From contig CASEOG010000003.1 in the NCBI GenBank assembly GCA_949289575.1, forward strand, positions 434,001 to 498,000: 64,000 bases of DNA. The letters are read 5' to 3'. This document shows, piece by piece, positions 35,610-42,590 of the stretch (the stretch's first letter is position 1; every line of letters begins with the position of its first letter). A program made the position numbers and the translations under genes. The notes under the pieces were generated by a model that made no database searches, was not told the DNA's origin, and saw nothing but the letters and a program-made list of their open reading frames with translations. This DNA comes from an uncultured Spirochaetales bacterium (GTDB lineage Bacteria > Spirochaetota > Spirochaetia > JAFGXN01).

Positions 35610-36680
35610 TTACAAAACGACGCAGTTTCGGCCGCTCTTTTTCCCTTTATAAAGGTTGCTGTCGGCTGCTTTAATCATTTCCTCGACGGAAGAGTAATTT
35701 TTTCGGGATTCGGAAAGACCGAAGGTCATTGTAAGACATAAAGGTTCGTTTCCGTAAAAAAGAACCGATTTTTCGATATTTTTTCGAATCTGATTCAGCA
35801 GTTTTTTTCCTGCCTGCGGGGTAAACGGAAAATAAAACAGAAATTCTTCACCGCCCCAACGGCAGATGATTATATTTTCTTTTTCACAGAAAGGGGCAAA
35901 CAAAGGAGGCAGGGTTCTCAAAACCAGATCGCCTGCATCGTGTCCGTATTTATCGTTAAAATCCTTGAAAAAATCGATATCGGACATACCGATACAGAAT
36001 TCCGAACCCGAATCGGAAAAATTTTTTTCGAGAAATTCGTTCATGAAACGTCGGTTATAAAGCCCGGTCAACTCATCTCTGTGTGAGGATTCCAAAAGAA
36101 GAGAATTTTCTTCCTGAAAAAGCGTGTATTTTGATAAGGTGTTAAGAATAAAATAAAGAGTCAGAAAACCGACTATAAAACCGGCACCGGTCGCACTGAA
36201 TGAATAAAAACAAAAAGAGGCTGTTTCGGAGAGAATCGGGTCGGGTGAATAATAGGGAAGGATCTGGGAAAAAAAGATAAAAGAAAAAATGTTCAGAATA
36301 AAAGAACATATTAAAAAGGTTATCTGATAATTCTTTTTATACGAAGAAGAGAGAATATATGTCGAAATCGGAATGAGCGTAAAAAAATAGAGAGGGAATC
36401 CGAGAGAGGAACCGACTGTAATTTCCAGAAGAGTGATATTGGCAATAATTTCCAAAAAAGTAAAAATATAGAAAAAAAGGAAATTGTTCAGACGAATAAA
36501 ACAGCCGGCACATATAAAAAGGACAGCTGCAATCGATGAAAACAGAACGATCTGATGAATGCCGAAAATCAAGGCCAGAACGACAAACCCTGCGTGAACA
36601 AATCCGCCCAGAAGCAGGAGGATTTTCATCTGGGCACTGACATTCTCTTTTAATAGGATTAAAACTTTGCTGTTCGGCAT
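35610..36680 (-). CDS. Membrane-bound diguanylate cyclase (GGDEF)
   Basis: 356 aa. About six hydrophobic helices in residues 18-190, then a short helix linker and a GGDEF domain (about 200-356) starting DELTGLYNRRFMNEFL. The active-site loop is RWGGEEF, an active variant. DIDFFKDFNDKYGHDAGD carries the metal and GTP-binding residues. It should make c-di-GMP from two GTP. A phosphodiesterase-type EAL protein lies at the far end of the window. Start codon is uncertain; an internal ATG (residue 18) directly before the first helix is an alternative. Confidence 0.93.
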   Translation of the reverse strand: MPNSKVLILLKENVSAQMKILLLLGGFVHAGFVVLALIFGIHQIVLFSSIAAVLFICAGCFIRLNNFLFFYIFTFLEIIANITLLEITVGSSLGFPLYFFTLIPISTYILSSSYKKNYQITFLICSFILNIFSFIFFSQILPYYSPDPILSETASFCFYSFSATGAGFIVGFLTLYFILNTLSKYTLFQEENSLLLESSHRDELTGLYNRRFMNEFLEKNFSDSGSEFCIGMSDIDFFKDFNDKYGHDAGDLVLRTLPPLFAPFCEKENIIICRWGGEEFLFYFPFTPQAGKKLLNQIRKNIEKSVLFYGNEPLCLTMTFGLSESRKNYSSVEEMIKAADSNLYKGKKSGRNCVVL

Positions 36681-36743
36681 ATTGTTTCTATTCCATATTA
36701 TCTTTTTTACACGGAAAGAGCAAGGCTGTCAGTATCGATCGGA

Positions 36744-37355
36744 CTATTTTTTTGCGTACAGACAAAACCAGCCGGCGGGATGACGGTAAACGGAGATATC
36801 CGTGAAGCCGGCTGCTTCCGCGAAATCGGAAAGAGCATCCGCGGTGTAAATTTTCATACCGCGAATGCGCACGCCGTTTTCGGGGGAAACCGGGCTGTCC
36901 GTTTCGCAGCAGAGAACAAATTGCCCGCCCGGCTTTAAAACCCGACAGACACCGTTTAACGAACGCTTTAAATCCGGCCAAAAATAAACCGTTTCGAAAG
37001 CGGTAACAATGTCAAACGAATTCTCCCGATACGGCAAAGCTCCGACATCACCTCGGGTCACAAGACATCGGTTTCCGGCCGATTTGTTTCGACGGCGGGC
37101 AAAAACGACAGCATCTTCGGAATAATCGATGCCTTCGACGGTTCCCTCCGGTACCTGTTTCAAAAGCAGAGCCATTAAGGCGCCGCCGCCGCAACCGATA
37201 TCGAGAACCCGTTCATCACGGCGGAAACGAAGGAACGAGAGACCCCAGCGGTGCAGTTTCCGATGCCGGAAATTCATCCGTATCATCATCAACCGGCCCA
37301 AAAATCCGCGGGGTTTGCATGCATTTTGGAAAAAACGGTCCTTCAGCCGGCTCAT
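36744..37355 (-). CDS. Class I SAM-dependent methyltransferase
   Basis: 203 aa. Motif I VLDIGCGGGALMALLL binds S-adenosylmethionine; GIDYSEDAVVFARRR is the acidic-loop region, and SFDIVTAFETVYFWPDL and VCRVLKPGGQFVLC are motifs II-III. It resembles UbiE/arsenite-type small-molecule methyltransferases, with substrate unknown. I chose the ATG at 37353-37355, 6 nt from AAAGGA, over a TTG two codons earlier. It starts 10 nt after the RpiB-Dabb gene, so it is probably cotranscribed. Confidence 0.9.
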   Translation of the reverse strand: MSRLKDRFFQNACKPRGFLGRLMMIRMNFRHRKLHRWGLSFLRFRRDERVLDIGCGGGALMALLLKQVPEGTVEGIDYSEDAVVFARRRNKSAGNRCLVTRGDVGALPYRENSFDIVTAFETVYFWPDLKRSLNGVCRVLKPGGQFVLCCETDSPVSPENGVRIRGMKIYTADALSDFAEAAGFTDISVYRHPAGWFCLYAKK

Positions 37356-37365
37356 TCGCAATCCT

Positions 37366-38109
37366 TTAAAAAAGAAAATCGGAACAGCTTCGTGATTCCG
37401 TTACCGATCGGACAAAAGAGGCTGCTTCCAAATGTTTCGGGTGGGTCTGATAACCTTGAAGAGCGGCTTCATCGCTGAAGGTACTGTCCAGAAGCAGATC
37501 TCCGTCTGATGACGAAAGAAGAGGTGTTCGAACGGTCAGCGAGAGCAGGCCGGGAATCCGGCCGTTAAGAGCTTCCAGTCGTTTTTTGATTTCAGCTGCT
37601 GCCGATTCTTTTTCCTGTCGGGTCATTTCCGTCTTGAGCTTCCACGACACAAGGTGTTTCAAACCGGAGGCGGGTATTGGCGGCGAAATTTTGGCTACCC
37701 GGCGACCGTGACGGCTTTCCGGATCATAGAAAGCATCTAAATAAGACTGCAATATTGATTCCGGAGTCTCGGGATAGTCGATCCGCCCGCCGAAAACCAG
37801 AAAATTGGCATTATTATGTTCTTTGGCCATGCGGGCAGCGTATGCATTCTGAGGCAGAGCGGCCCGAATTCCGTTGACTTTATTGGCGGCTATCGACATT
37901 CCGATGCCTGTTCCGCATAAAAGAATGCCGAAATCATAACCGCCTTTCAGGTATTCCGTACAGGCTTTGCGGGCTATATCCGGATAATCGACTGAGGATT
38001 CGTCATCGACACCGAGATTGATAACGGAAAATCCTTTTTTCTGCATATAGTCGGACAATTTTTTCTTGAGCGCAACGGCTCCGTGATCGTTTGCAATAAT
38101 GACTTTCAT
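37366..38109 (-). CDS. RpiB-type sugar-phosphate isomerase fused to a Dabb domain
   Basis: 247 aa. Residues 1 to about 143 form an RpiB/LacAB isomerase: NDHGAVALKKKL, the catalytic-type Cys in LLCGTGIGMSIAANK (about Cys65), NGIRAAL, and HNNANFLVFGGR. It should interconvert ribose and ribulose 5-phosphate or similar. Residues about 150-247 form a stress-responsive A/B barrel (Dabb): KHLVSWKLK, then LLLDSTFSDEAALQGYQTHPKH. RpiB proteins are normally about 150 aa, so the fusion is unusual. No frameshift or internal stop separates the domains. Confidence 0.9.
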   Translation of the reverse strand: MKVIIANDHGAVALKKKLSDYMQKKGFSVINLGVDDESSVDYPDIARKACTEYLKGGYDFGILLCGTGIGMSIAANKVNGIRAALPQNAYAARMAKEHNNANFLVFGGRIDYPETPESILQSYLDAFYDPESRHGRRVAKISPPIPASGLKHLVSWKLKTEMTRQEKESAAAEIKKRLEALNGRIPGLLSLTVRTPLLSSSDGDLLLDSTFSDEAALQGYQTHPKHLEAASFVRSVTESRSCSDFLF

Positions 38110-38159
38110 ATCACTATTCTAACAAAAAGATGAGCGGCGGGCAAGCAGAAAGTTTTCTG

Positions 38160-38188
38160 TTGAAAAATTTTCTTTTCCGTGATATTCT
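38160..38188 (+). promoter_or_regulatory. clpP promoter
   Basis: -35 TTGAAA, 17-nt spacer, -10 TATTCT, then a short leader carrying GGAGG. Confidence 0.6.
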
Positions 38189-38204
38189 AAGAAACGGAGG
38201 AAAA

Positions 38205-38789
38205 ATGGACGAAGAAAAGAAAAACTGCGATAAATCTTCCCGGCAGGACGATCTGTCCGAAAAATTTCTGAAAACAAGGACGATTCTGTTTTCGGGAGAA
38301 GTCGACAAAGAATCTGCCGAAAAGGCTATTCGTCAGCTGTTGCTTTTGGCTGCCGATTCCGATGATCCGATTCGTTTCTTGATTGATTCTCCCGGCGGGG
38401 ATGTCGATGCCGGGTTTGCGGTTTATGATATGATTCGTTTTGTTAAACCGAAAGTGTATACGATTGCAATGGGTCTGGCGGCCAGTGCCGGTGCGCTGAT
38501 TCTTTTGGCAGCCGATAAGGAACACCGTTTCGGTCTCCCGAATTCCCATTATCTGATTCACCAGCCGCTCAGTTACGGAATGCGCGGTGTGGCAACGGAA
38601 ATCGAGATACATGCCAAAGAGATCGAAAAAACAAAGCAGAAAATTAATGAAATCATTGCCGAAAAAACAAAAAAACCGCTGAAAACGGTGGAAAAAGATA
38701 CCGATCGCGACTACTGGCTGAATGCCGCGGAAGCCGTCGAATACGGCCTGATCGGAAGAATTATCGAAAAAGAGAGCGATTTACCGTAA
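38205..38789 (+). CDS. clpP: ATP-dependent Clp protease proteolytic subunit
   Basis: 194 aa, normal ClpP length. The catalytic triad is visible: Ser94 in GLAASAGALIL, His119 in YLIHQPL, and an Asp near residue 167-169 in TDRDYWLNAAEA. The oxyanion-loop DSPGGDVDAG is present. It forms the barrel peptidase fed by ClpX or ClpA. The motif around Ser (ASAG instead of the common ASMG) marks a divergent copy, so a second clpP may exist elsewhere. The ATG at 38205 has ACGGAGG upstream. purC follows 10 nt later. Confidence 0.93.
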   Translation: MDEEKKNCDKSSRQDDLSEKFLKTRTILFSGEVDKESAEKAIRQLLLLAADSDDPIRFLIDSPGGDVDAGFAVYDMIRFVKPKVYTIAMGLAASAGALILLAADKEHRFGLPNSHYLIHQPLSYGMRGVATEIEIHAKEIEKTKQKINEIIAEKTKKPLKTVEKDTDRDYWLNAAEAVEYGLIGRIIEKESDLP

Positions 38790-38799
38790 GGAGAACATC

Positions 38800-39744
38800 A
38801 TGGATCTGAAGCCTTATCTGAACACAACATTTACCGGATTTAACCCCGCCGACTTTCCTGCCGGAACAAAGATTCACACGGGAAAAGTCCGCGATATCAT
38901 TACTCTCGACGGAAAACTGCTGATTACAACCAGCGACCGGATTTCCGCCTTCGACCGCGTACTCTCTTCGATTCCCTGCAAAGGCGAGCTCTTAAACCGG
39001 ATGGCTCTTTTTTGGTTCGACCGGACAAAGGATATCATTCCGAATCACATCATCAAAAAGGTCTCCGCAAGAACGATTCTGGTGAAGGAGTGTCGGGTTT
39101 TGCCGGTGGAAGTGATCGTCCGCGGATATCTGACCGGTTCCGCATGGCGTGATTATCAGGCCGGGAAAGCGATTTCCGGTATCCGGCTGCCGGAAGGAAT
39201 GAAATGCGACCAGAAATTCGACAAACCGCTGCTGACGCCTTCCACAAAAGCGGAAATGGGTCTTCACGACGAGCCGATTTCCCGGGAAGAGATTTTGGAA
39301 CGGAAGCTGGTGCCTGCCGACGTTTGGGAAAAGGTCGAGAAGGCAGCCTTTGCCTTGTTCGAACGGGGAACGGAAATTGCTGCCCGCAACGGTCTGATTC
39401 TCGTTGATACCAAATATGAGTTCGGTATCGATGCCGACGGAAATGTGGTTCTTGTGGATGAGGTTCACACCCCCGATTCTTCCCGTTACTGGTATGCCGA
39501 CACATACCGGGAATCTTTCGAAGCGGGAAAATCGCAGCGGAAAGTCGATAAGGAATTTTTACGCCAGTGGCTGATGGACCGCGGTTTTATGGGAAACGGG
39601 GACGCTCCCGAAATTCCCGATGAAATCCGGCTTGCCGTTGCCGAAAAGTACATCAATGCGTTCGAAACCGTTACGGGAATGACTTTTAACCCGGAAAGCC
39701 TTTCTCCGGAGGAAGAACTGAAAGCGGTTCGGGCGGTTCTTTAA
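38800..39744 (+). CDS. purC: SAICAR synthase PurC
   Basis: 314 aa, the longer eukaryote/clostridia-like length class. It joins aspartate to CAIR in purine synthesis. Conserved segments: GKVRDII, TSDRISAFDRVL, VRGYLTGSAWRDY, LDTPSTKAE-like LLTPSTKAEMG, and LVDTKYEFGID. AAGGAG precedes the ATG. Cotranscribed with clpP; a terminator follows. Confidence 0.96.
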   Translation: MDLKPYLNTTFTGFNPADFPAGTKIHTGKVRDIITLDGKLLITTSDRISAFDRVLSSIPCKGELLNRMALFWFDRTKDIIPNHIIKKVSARTILVKECRVLPVEVIVRGYLTGSAWRDYQAGKAISGIRLPEGMKCDQKFDKPLLTPSTKAEMGLHDEPISREEILERKLVPADVWEKVEKAAFALFERGTEIAARNGLILVDTKYEFGIDADGNVVLVDEVHTPDSSRYWYADTYRESFEAGKSQRKVDKEFLRQWLMDRGFMGNGDAPEIPDEIRLAVAEKYINAFETVTGMTFNPESLSPEEELKAVRAVL

Positions 39745-39760
39745 GAACTCTTCCGGCAAC

Positions 39761-39789
39761 AAAAAAGGACTGCGGAAGCAGTCCTTTTT
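39761..39789 (+). terminator. Terminator of clpP-purC
   Basis: AAAAAGGACTGC-GGAA-GCAGTCCTTTTT stem-loop. Confidence 0.92.
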
Positions 39790-39814
39790 GATTATCCGAA
39801 CCGGAGGGCGCCCG

Positions 39815-40192
39815 TCAGTTTCCGGAACGGGAAGCAAAATAAGCTTCCCAATATTCCGTTCCCTGACTGTAGGACTGAATGTCTACAATATCGATTCTGC
39901 CGTATTGAACCTCTCCGTAAAAGTATAAAATCCGCCGGCCCTGTAGCGGGAGTAACCGTTCGGATCCGTATCGTAGGCAGTACAGGTATAATACTCCTTG
40001 TCCTCCGGCGGAGTGAAATTATTTGTAGGAAGTTGAATTCGCTGTCCCGATTTCACGAAGAAAGATTCCAACGTTCCGTTACCGCCGTTGGCGTCAAAAG
40101 CAATTCGAATTGCCGCATTTTTCTCTGCCCAACCGATAAAAACAGACCCCTCTTTGGTAAAGGTAGATTTGAAAAAAGAGACTTTTCGAGGT
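39815..40192 (-). pseudogene. Frameshifted remnant of an InlB-repeat surface protein
   Basis: Minus-strand reading gives STFTKEGSVFIGWAEKNAA and FDANGGNGTLESFFVKSGQ, then TAYDTDPNGYSRYRAGG: the pattern of Listeria-Bacteroides (InlB B-type) repeats. The frame shifts near 39930, after which the adjacent frame continues plausibly as YGRIDIVDIQSYSQGTEYW and ends at a TGA at 39815-39817. A stop cuts it off upstream near 40195 and there is no signal peptide. It is the C-terminal end of a decayed lipoprotein gene. Confidence 0.75.
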
Positions 40193-40195
40193 TAC

Positions 40196-40224
40196 TTGAC
40201 AAACGGAATTTTCTGCTGTAAACT
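40196..40224 (+). promoter_or_regulatory. Promoter driving the ACTCA-repeat leader
   Basis: Perfect -35 TTGACA (40196-40201), 17-nt spacer, -10 TAAACT (40219-40224). The start site should be at about 40231, just before an ATG at 40235. Confidence 0.7.
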
Positions 40225-40234
40225 GAAATAAAAA

Positions 40235-40354
40235 ATGTTAACTCAACTCAACTCAACTCAACTCAACTCAACTCAACTCAACTCAACTCAACTCAACTCA
40301 ACTCAACTCAACTCAACTCAACTCAACTCAACTCAACTATATCGGGAAAAATGA
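40235..40354 (+). CDS. Short upstream ORF made of ACTCA repeats
   Basis: From the ATG at 40235 the frame reads Met-Leu, then (Thr-Gln-Leu-Asn-Ser) repeats, and stops at TGA 40352-40354: 39 codons. The ACTCA tract has no stop in any forward frame. With one more or one fewer unit the ORF would end at 40422-40424 or 40378-40380 instead. The start lies about 4 nt from the predicted transcription start, so translation would be leaderless. It is probably a regulatory ORF rather than a functional protein. Confidence 0.5.
   Translation: MLTQLNSTQLNSTQLNSTQLNSTQLNSTQLNSTQLYREK
40241..40335. repeat. Pentanucleotide microsatellite, 19 perfect ACTCA units
   Basis: 95 bp of uninterrupted ACTCA, flanked by TTA and ACTAT. 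Long perfect tracts like this are prone to slipped-strand length change. It sits between a promoter and the BspA-like gene. Confidence 0.99.
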
Positions 40355-40359
40355 TGAAA

Positions 40360-40397
40360 TTTTCCGACAACAGCCGTTGACGGCTGTTGTCGGAAAA
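40360..40397. promoter_or_regulatory. Perfect 18-bp hairpin upstream of the BspA-like gene
   Basis: TTTTCCGACAACAGCCGT and its exact reverse complement are separated by 2 nt. No T run follows on the + strand, so it is not a typical terminator for the forward transcript. It ends 14 nt before the ATG at 40412 and could hide or insulate the ribosome site. Confidence 0.9.
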
Positions 40398-40411
40398 CGA
40401 GAGAAAAGCTT

Positions 40412-41230
40412 ATGGACGGAATGAGGGTGTCTGTCTTCCGACCGGGCTCTTTAACGGAAGCCGATCTTTCGAAACTGCCGACCGGGAAAAAAACGCTGAT
40501 TGTCGGCGGAGAGCTGAATGATGAAGATATGATACTCCTGAGAGATTGGATTAAAAAGACTCCGATCGAGAAAAGTCTGAGAACGGTTGATTTAAGCGGC
40601 GTGTCCGGAATTTCGCATCTCCCGGCCCGGATGTTTGCCCGTTGCAGGAGATTACGGGAAGCGGTTCTTCCCGCAGTACCGCTCGCGCTGGGGTCTCAGA
40701 CATTTGCGTATACGCCCGAATTATCGTTTATTCACACCGATCAAATTACGGAAATCGATACTTTTGATTGTTTTGCTTTTTGCGAAAGCCTTCCCGGACT
40801 GAATTTTGCCGGACTCGAACAAGCCGGCTCTTTTTCGTTCAGAAAGAGCGTGTTTAAAGATTCCGTTTCGTTTCCGAAACTGAAACTGCTTCCGCCTTAT
40901 ATTTTTCAGGAAACAACAGTGAACGGAAACCTCCTGCTGCCGGAGGTCACCTGCTGTCGGGAAGATGCTTTCTTCGGTGTATCGGTCTCCGGAACAATCG
41001 ATTTACCGAACTGTACCGAGTTGGGATACGGTGTATTCAACGAAATGCGTGCGGCAGAAAGTATCCGGCTGACAACGGATCGGACCATTTTGCTGAATGC
41101 CCGAACGTTTCCGGAAAGTCCCGGAATGAAAAATACTGTTCTGTACCTTCATCCGAATAAAAGAACCGTAGTTCGAAACCGGCACTGGGGCGGAGTTCTT
41201 TGGAAAGAAGTTTTATTTGATGAAAACTGA
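40412..41230 (+). CDS. BspA-like leucine-rich repeat protein
   Basis: 272 aa. LRR_5/BspA-type repeats throughout: LRTVDLSGVSGISHLPARMF, ALGSQTFAYTPELSFI, LPPYIFQETTVNGNLLLPEV, GTIDLPNCTELGYGVFNEM. Such proteins often mediate adhesion, but this one has no signal peptide in its frame: a TGA lies upstream at 40355-40357. Either it is cytoplasmic or its export signal has been lost. A GAGAG site lies 7 nt upstream. It follows a promoter, a phase-variable repeat and a hairpin, so expression is likely switched. Confidence 0.85.
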   Translation: MDGMRVSVFRPGSLTEADLSKLPTGKKTLIVGGELNDEDMILLRDWIKKTPIEKSLRTVDLSGVSGISHLPARMFARCRRLREAVLPAVPLALGSQTFAYTPELSFIHTDQITEIDTFDCFAFCESLPGLNFAGLEQAGSFSFRKSVFKDSVSFPKLKLLPPYIFQETTVNGNLLLPEVTCCREDAFFGVSVSGTIDLPNCTELGYGVFNEMRAAESIRLTTDRTILLNARTFPESPGMKNTVLYLHPNKRTVVRNRHWGGVLWKEVLFDEN

Positions 41231-41252
41231 ATTCGGAAGCGGTCCGTCCGAA

Positions 41253-41412
41253 TCAGAGAAAGCGTACTGCCGTTCCGTAAACCATCACTTCGGCCGCACC
41301 GGCCATAATCGCGGAAGTCGCATAACGGATAGCAATGATGCCGTCGGCACCGAGTGATTTGAATGGTTTCCGGATTTTTTCCCGAAATAAAGTCGGTATT
41401 GACTAAAATCAT
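41253..41412 (-). pseudogene. Decayed YbjQ/UPF0145 family gene
   Basis: An AAGGAGG site precedes the ATG at 41410-41412. The first codons give MILVNTDFISGKNPETIQ, the family's N-terminus. After a +1 shift the next frame reads SLGADGIIAIRYATSAIMAG and AAEVMVYGTAVRFL to a TGA, the family's C-terminus. The middle of roughly 45 residues is missing. This is an internal deletion with a frameshift. Confidence 0.85.
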
Positions 41413-41426
41413 CTTTATCCTCCTTA

Positions 41427-42125
41427 TTATAAACCGAACAGAAACTTTAACAGAGGAGCCAGGCCGACGGTTAACAGTCCGGCGAAGACGAGAGCCAATG
41501 CGCTCATAGCGCCTTCGGTTTCTCCCATTTCCAAAGCGCGGTTGGTACCGAAAACGTGAGAGGAGACTCCGAGGCCGAGACCTTTGGCAACGGGGTGGGA
41601 AATGCGGCACAGTCTGTAGACAGCCGGGGAGAGAATATTGCCGGTCAGGCCGGTAATCATAATCGCAATGACCGTGATGGCCGGAACGCCGCCGATCATC
41701 CGGCTTAATTCAAGCCCCAGCGGGGTTGTAATGGATTTCGGCAGAAAAGAAACAAGTAGAGTGTTGTCGATTCCCAGAAGTTTGCCGAAGAGAACCACCG
41801 AAACGATTGCCGTCACCGCTCCGACCAGACCTCCGACTGCGACCGGCACCGCATACTGCCGCAGCAAAGGCAGCTGCCGGTACAAAGGCAGCGCCAGCGC
41901 TACGGTTGCCGGCGCCAGAAAAAAAGCGATAATATCGCCGCCTTTGTTGTACCATTCCAGCGGAATATCGAAAAATTTCAGGAACGCGATACAGATCAAA
42001 AGCGAAATCAGAAACGGGTTGAAAACCGCCAGTTTTGTTTTTCGGAAAAGCCGTTCGCCGATGCGGTAGGAAATCAGCGACAGAATGACTCCGAAAAAAG
42101 GGTTATTTAGAATTTCTTCTTTCAC
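41427..42125 (-). CDS. lrgB: LrgB/CidB-family membrane protein
   Basis: 232 aa, multi-pass. Typical LrgB segments: NPFFGVILSLISYRIG, FLAPATVALALPLYRQ, FLPKSITTPLGLELSRMIGG, and GTNRALEMGETEGAMSALAL. With LrgA it forms a holin/antiholin-like or small-metabolite export pair. It overlaps the lrgA reading frame by 23 nt, so translation is coupled. Confidence 0.94.
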   Translation of the reverse strand: MKEEILNNPFFGVILSLISYRIGERLFRKTKLAVFNPFLISLLICIAFLKFFDIPLEWYNKGGDIIAFFLAPATVALALPLYRQLPLLRQYAVPVAVGGLVGAVTAIVSVVLFGKLLGIDNTLLVSFLPKSITTPLGLELSRMIGGVPAITVIAIMITGLTGNILSPAVYRLCRISHPVAKGLGLGVSSHVFGTNRALEMGETEGAMSALALVFAGLLTVGLAPLLKFLFGL

Positions 42126-42471
42126 GCCGAACCTCCTGCAGACGAATAATCCCCTGAACCGTGTAAGCGGTCACAATCAGGGTCAGAACGGTTGTGATTA
42201 CAAGCAGCAGAACGATTCTGAAAAATTGTCCGCCGAATAGCGAGTAAACTTCTATCAGTTTCAGACTGGGGGGAAGAAAGAGAATCACCATGTTGGCCAG
42301 CAGCACATCGGCCGCCTGTCTGACCGATTCGATTTTCAACAAACCGGACGCCAGCAGAACAAAAAGAACGACCAGCGCGACAATTGTTCCCGGAATCGGA
42401 AGAGCCGCGAGGGTCACCAGAATCTGACAGGCGTAATTGATTACCAAAATGAGAGCAAACGATTGCAGCAT
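42103..42471 (-). CDS. lrgA: LrgA/CidA-family membrane protein
   Basis: 122 aa with four hydrophobic helices. LPIPGTIVALVVLFVLLASG and LLANMVILFLPPSLKLIEV are the family signature. The minus-strand TAAAAT ends 5 nt before the ATG and no Shine-Dalgarno sequence is present, so the message may be leaderless. The preceding gap (42472-42590) is shared with the divergent addB promoter. Confidence 0.92.
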   Translation of the reverse strand: MLQSFALILVINYACQILVTLAALPIPGTIVALVVLFVLLASGLLKIESVRQAADVLLANMVILFLPPSLKLIEVYSLFGGQFFRIVLLLVITTVLTLIVTAYTVQGIIRLQEVRRERRNSK

Positions 42472-42555
42472 GAGTTATTTTATCACAAGAAAAAAAAAGA
42501 AAACAGAACGAATCGGGATAAATTTGAACCGAAACACACAAAAATTCAGAGAAAC

Positions 42556-42583
42556 TTGACTTTTCCCGGCAGCGGGTTATAAT
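42556..42583 (+). promoter_or_regulatory. addB promoter, apparently leaderless
   Basis: -35 TTGACT, 16-nt spacer, perfect -10 TATAAT ending 7 nt before the ATG at 42591. A CCCGGCAGCGGG dyad fills most of the spacer. Confidence 0.7.
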
Positions 42584-42590
42584 CGAAACA

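Noticed and set aside
40241-40335. CRISPR array
   Set aside because: The units are 5 bp with no spacers; it is a microsatellite.
40360-40397. Intrinsic terminator for the forward transcript
   Set aside because: The stem is strong but is followed by CGAGAG on the + strand, not by a T run.
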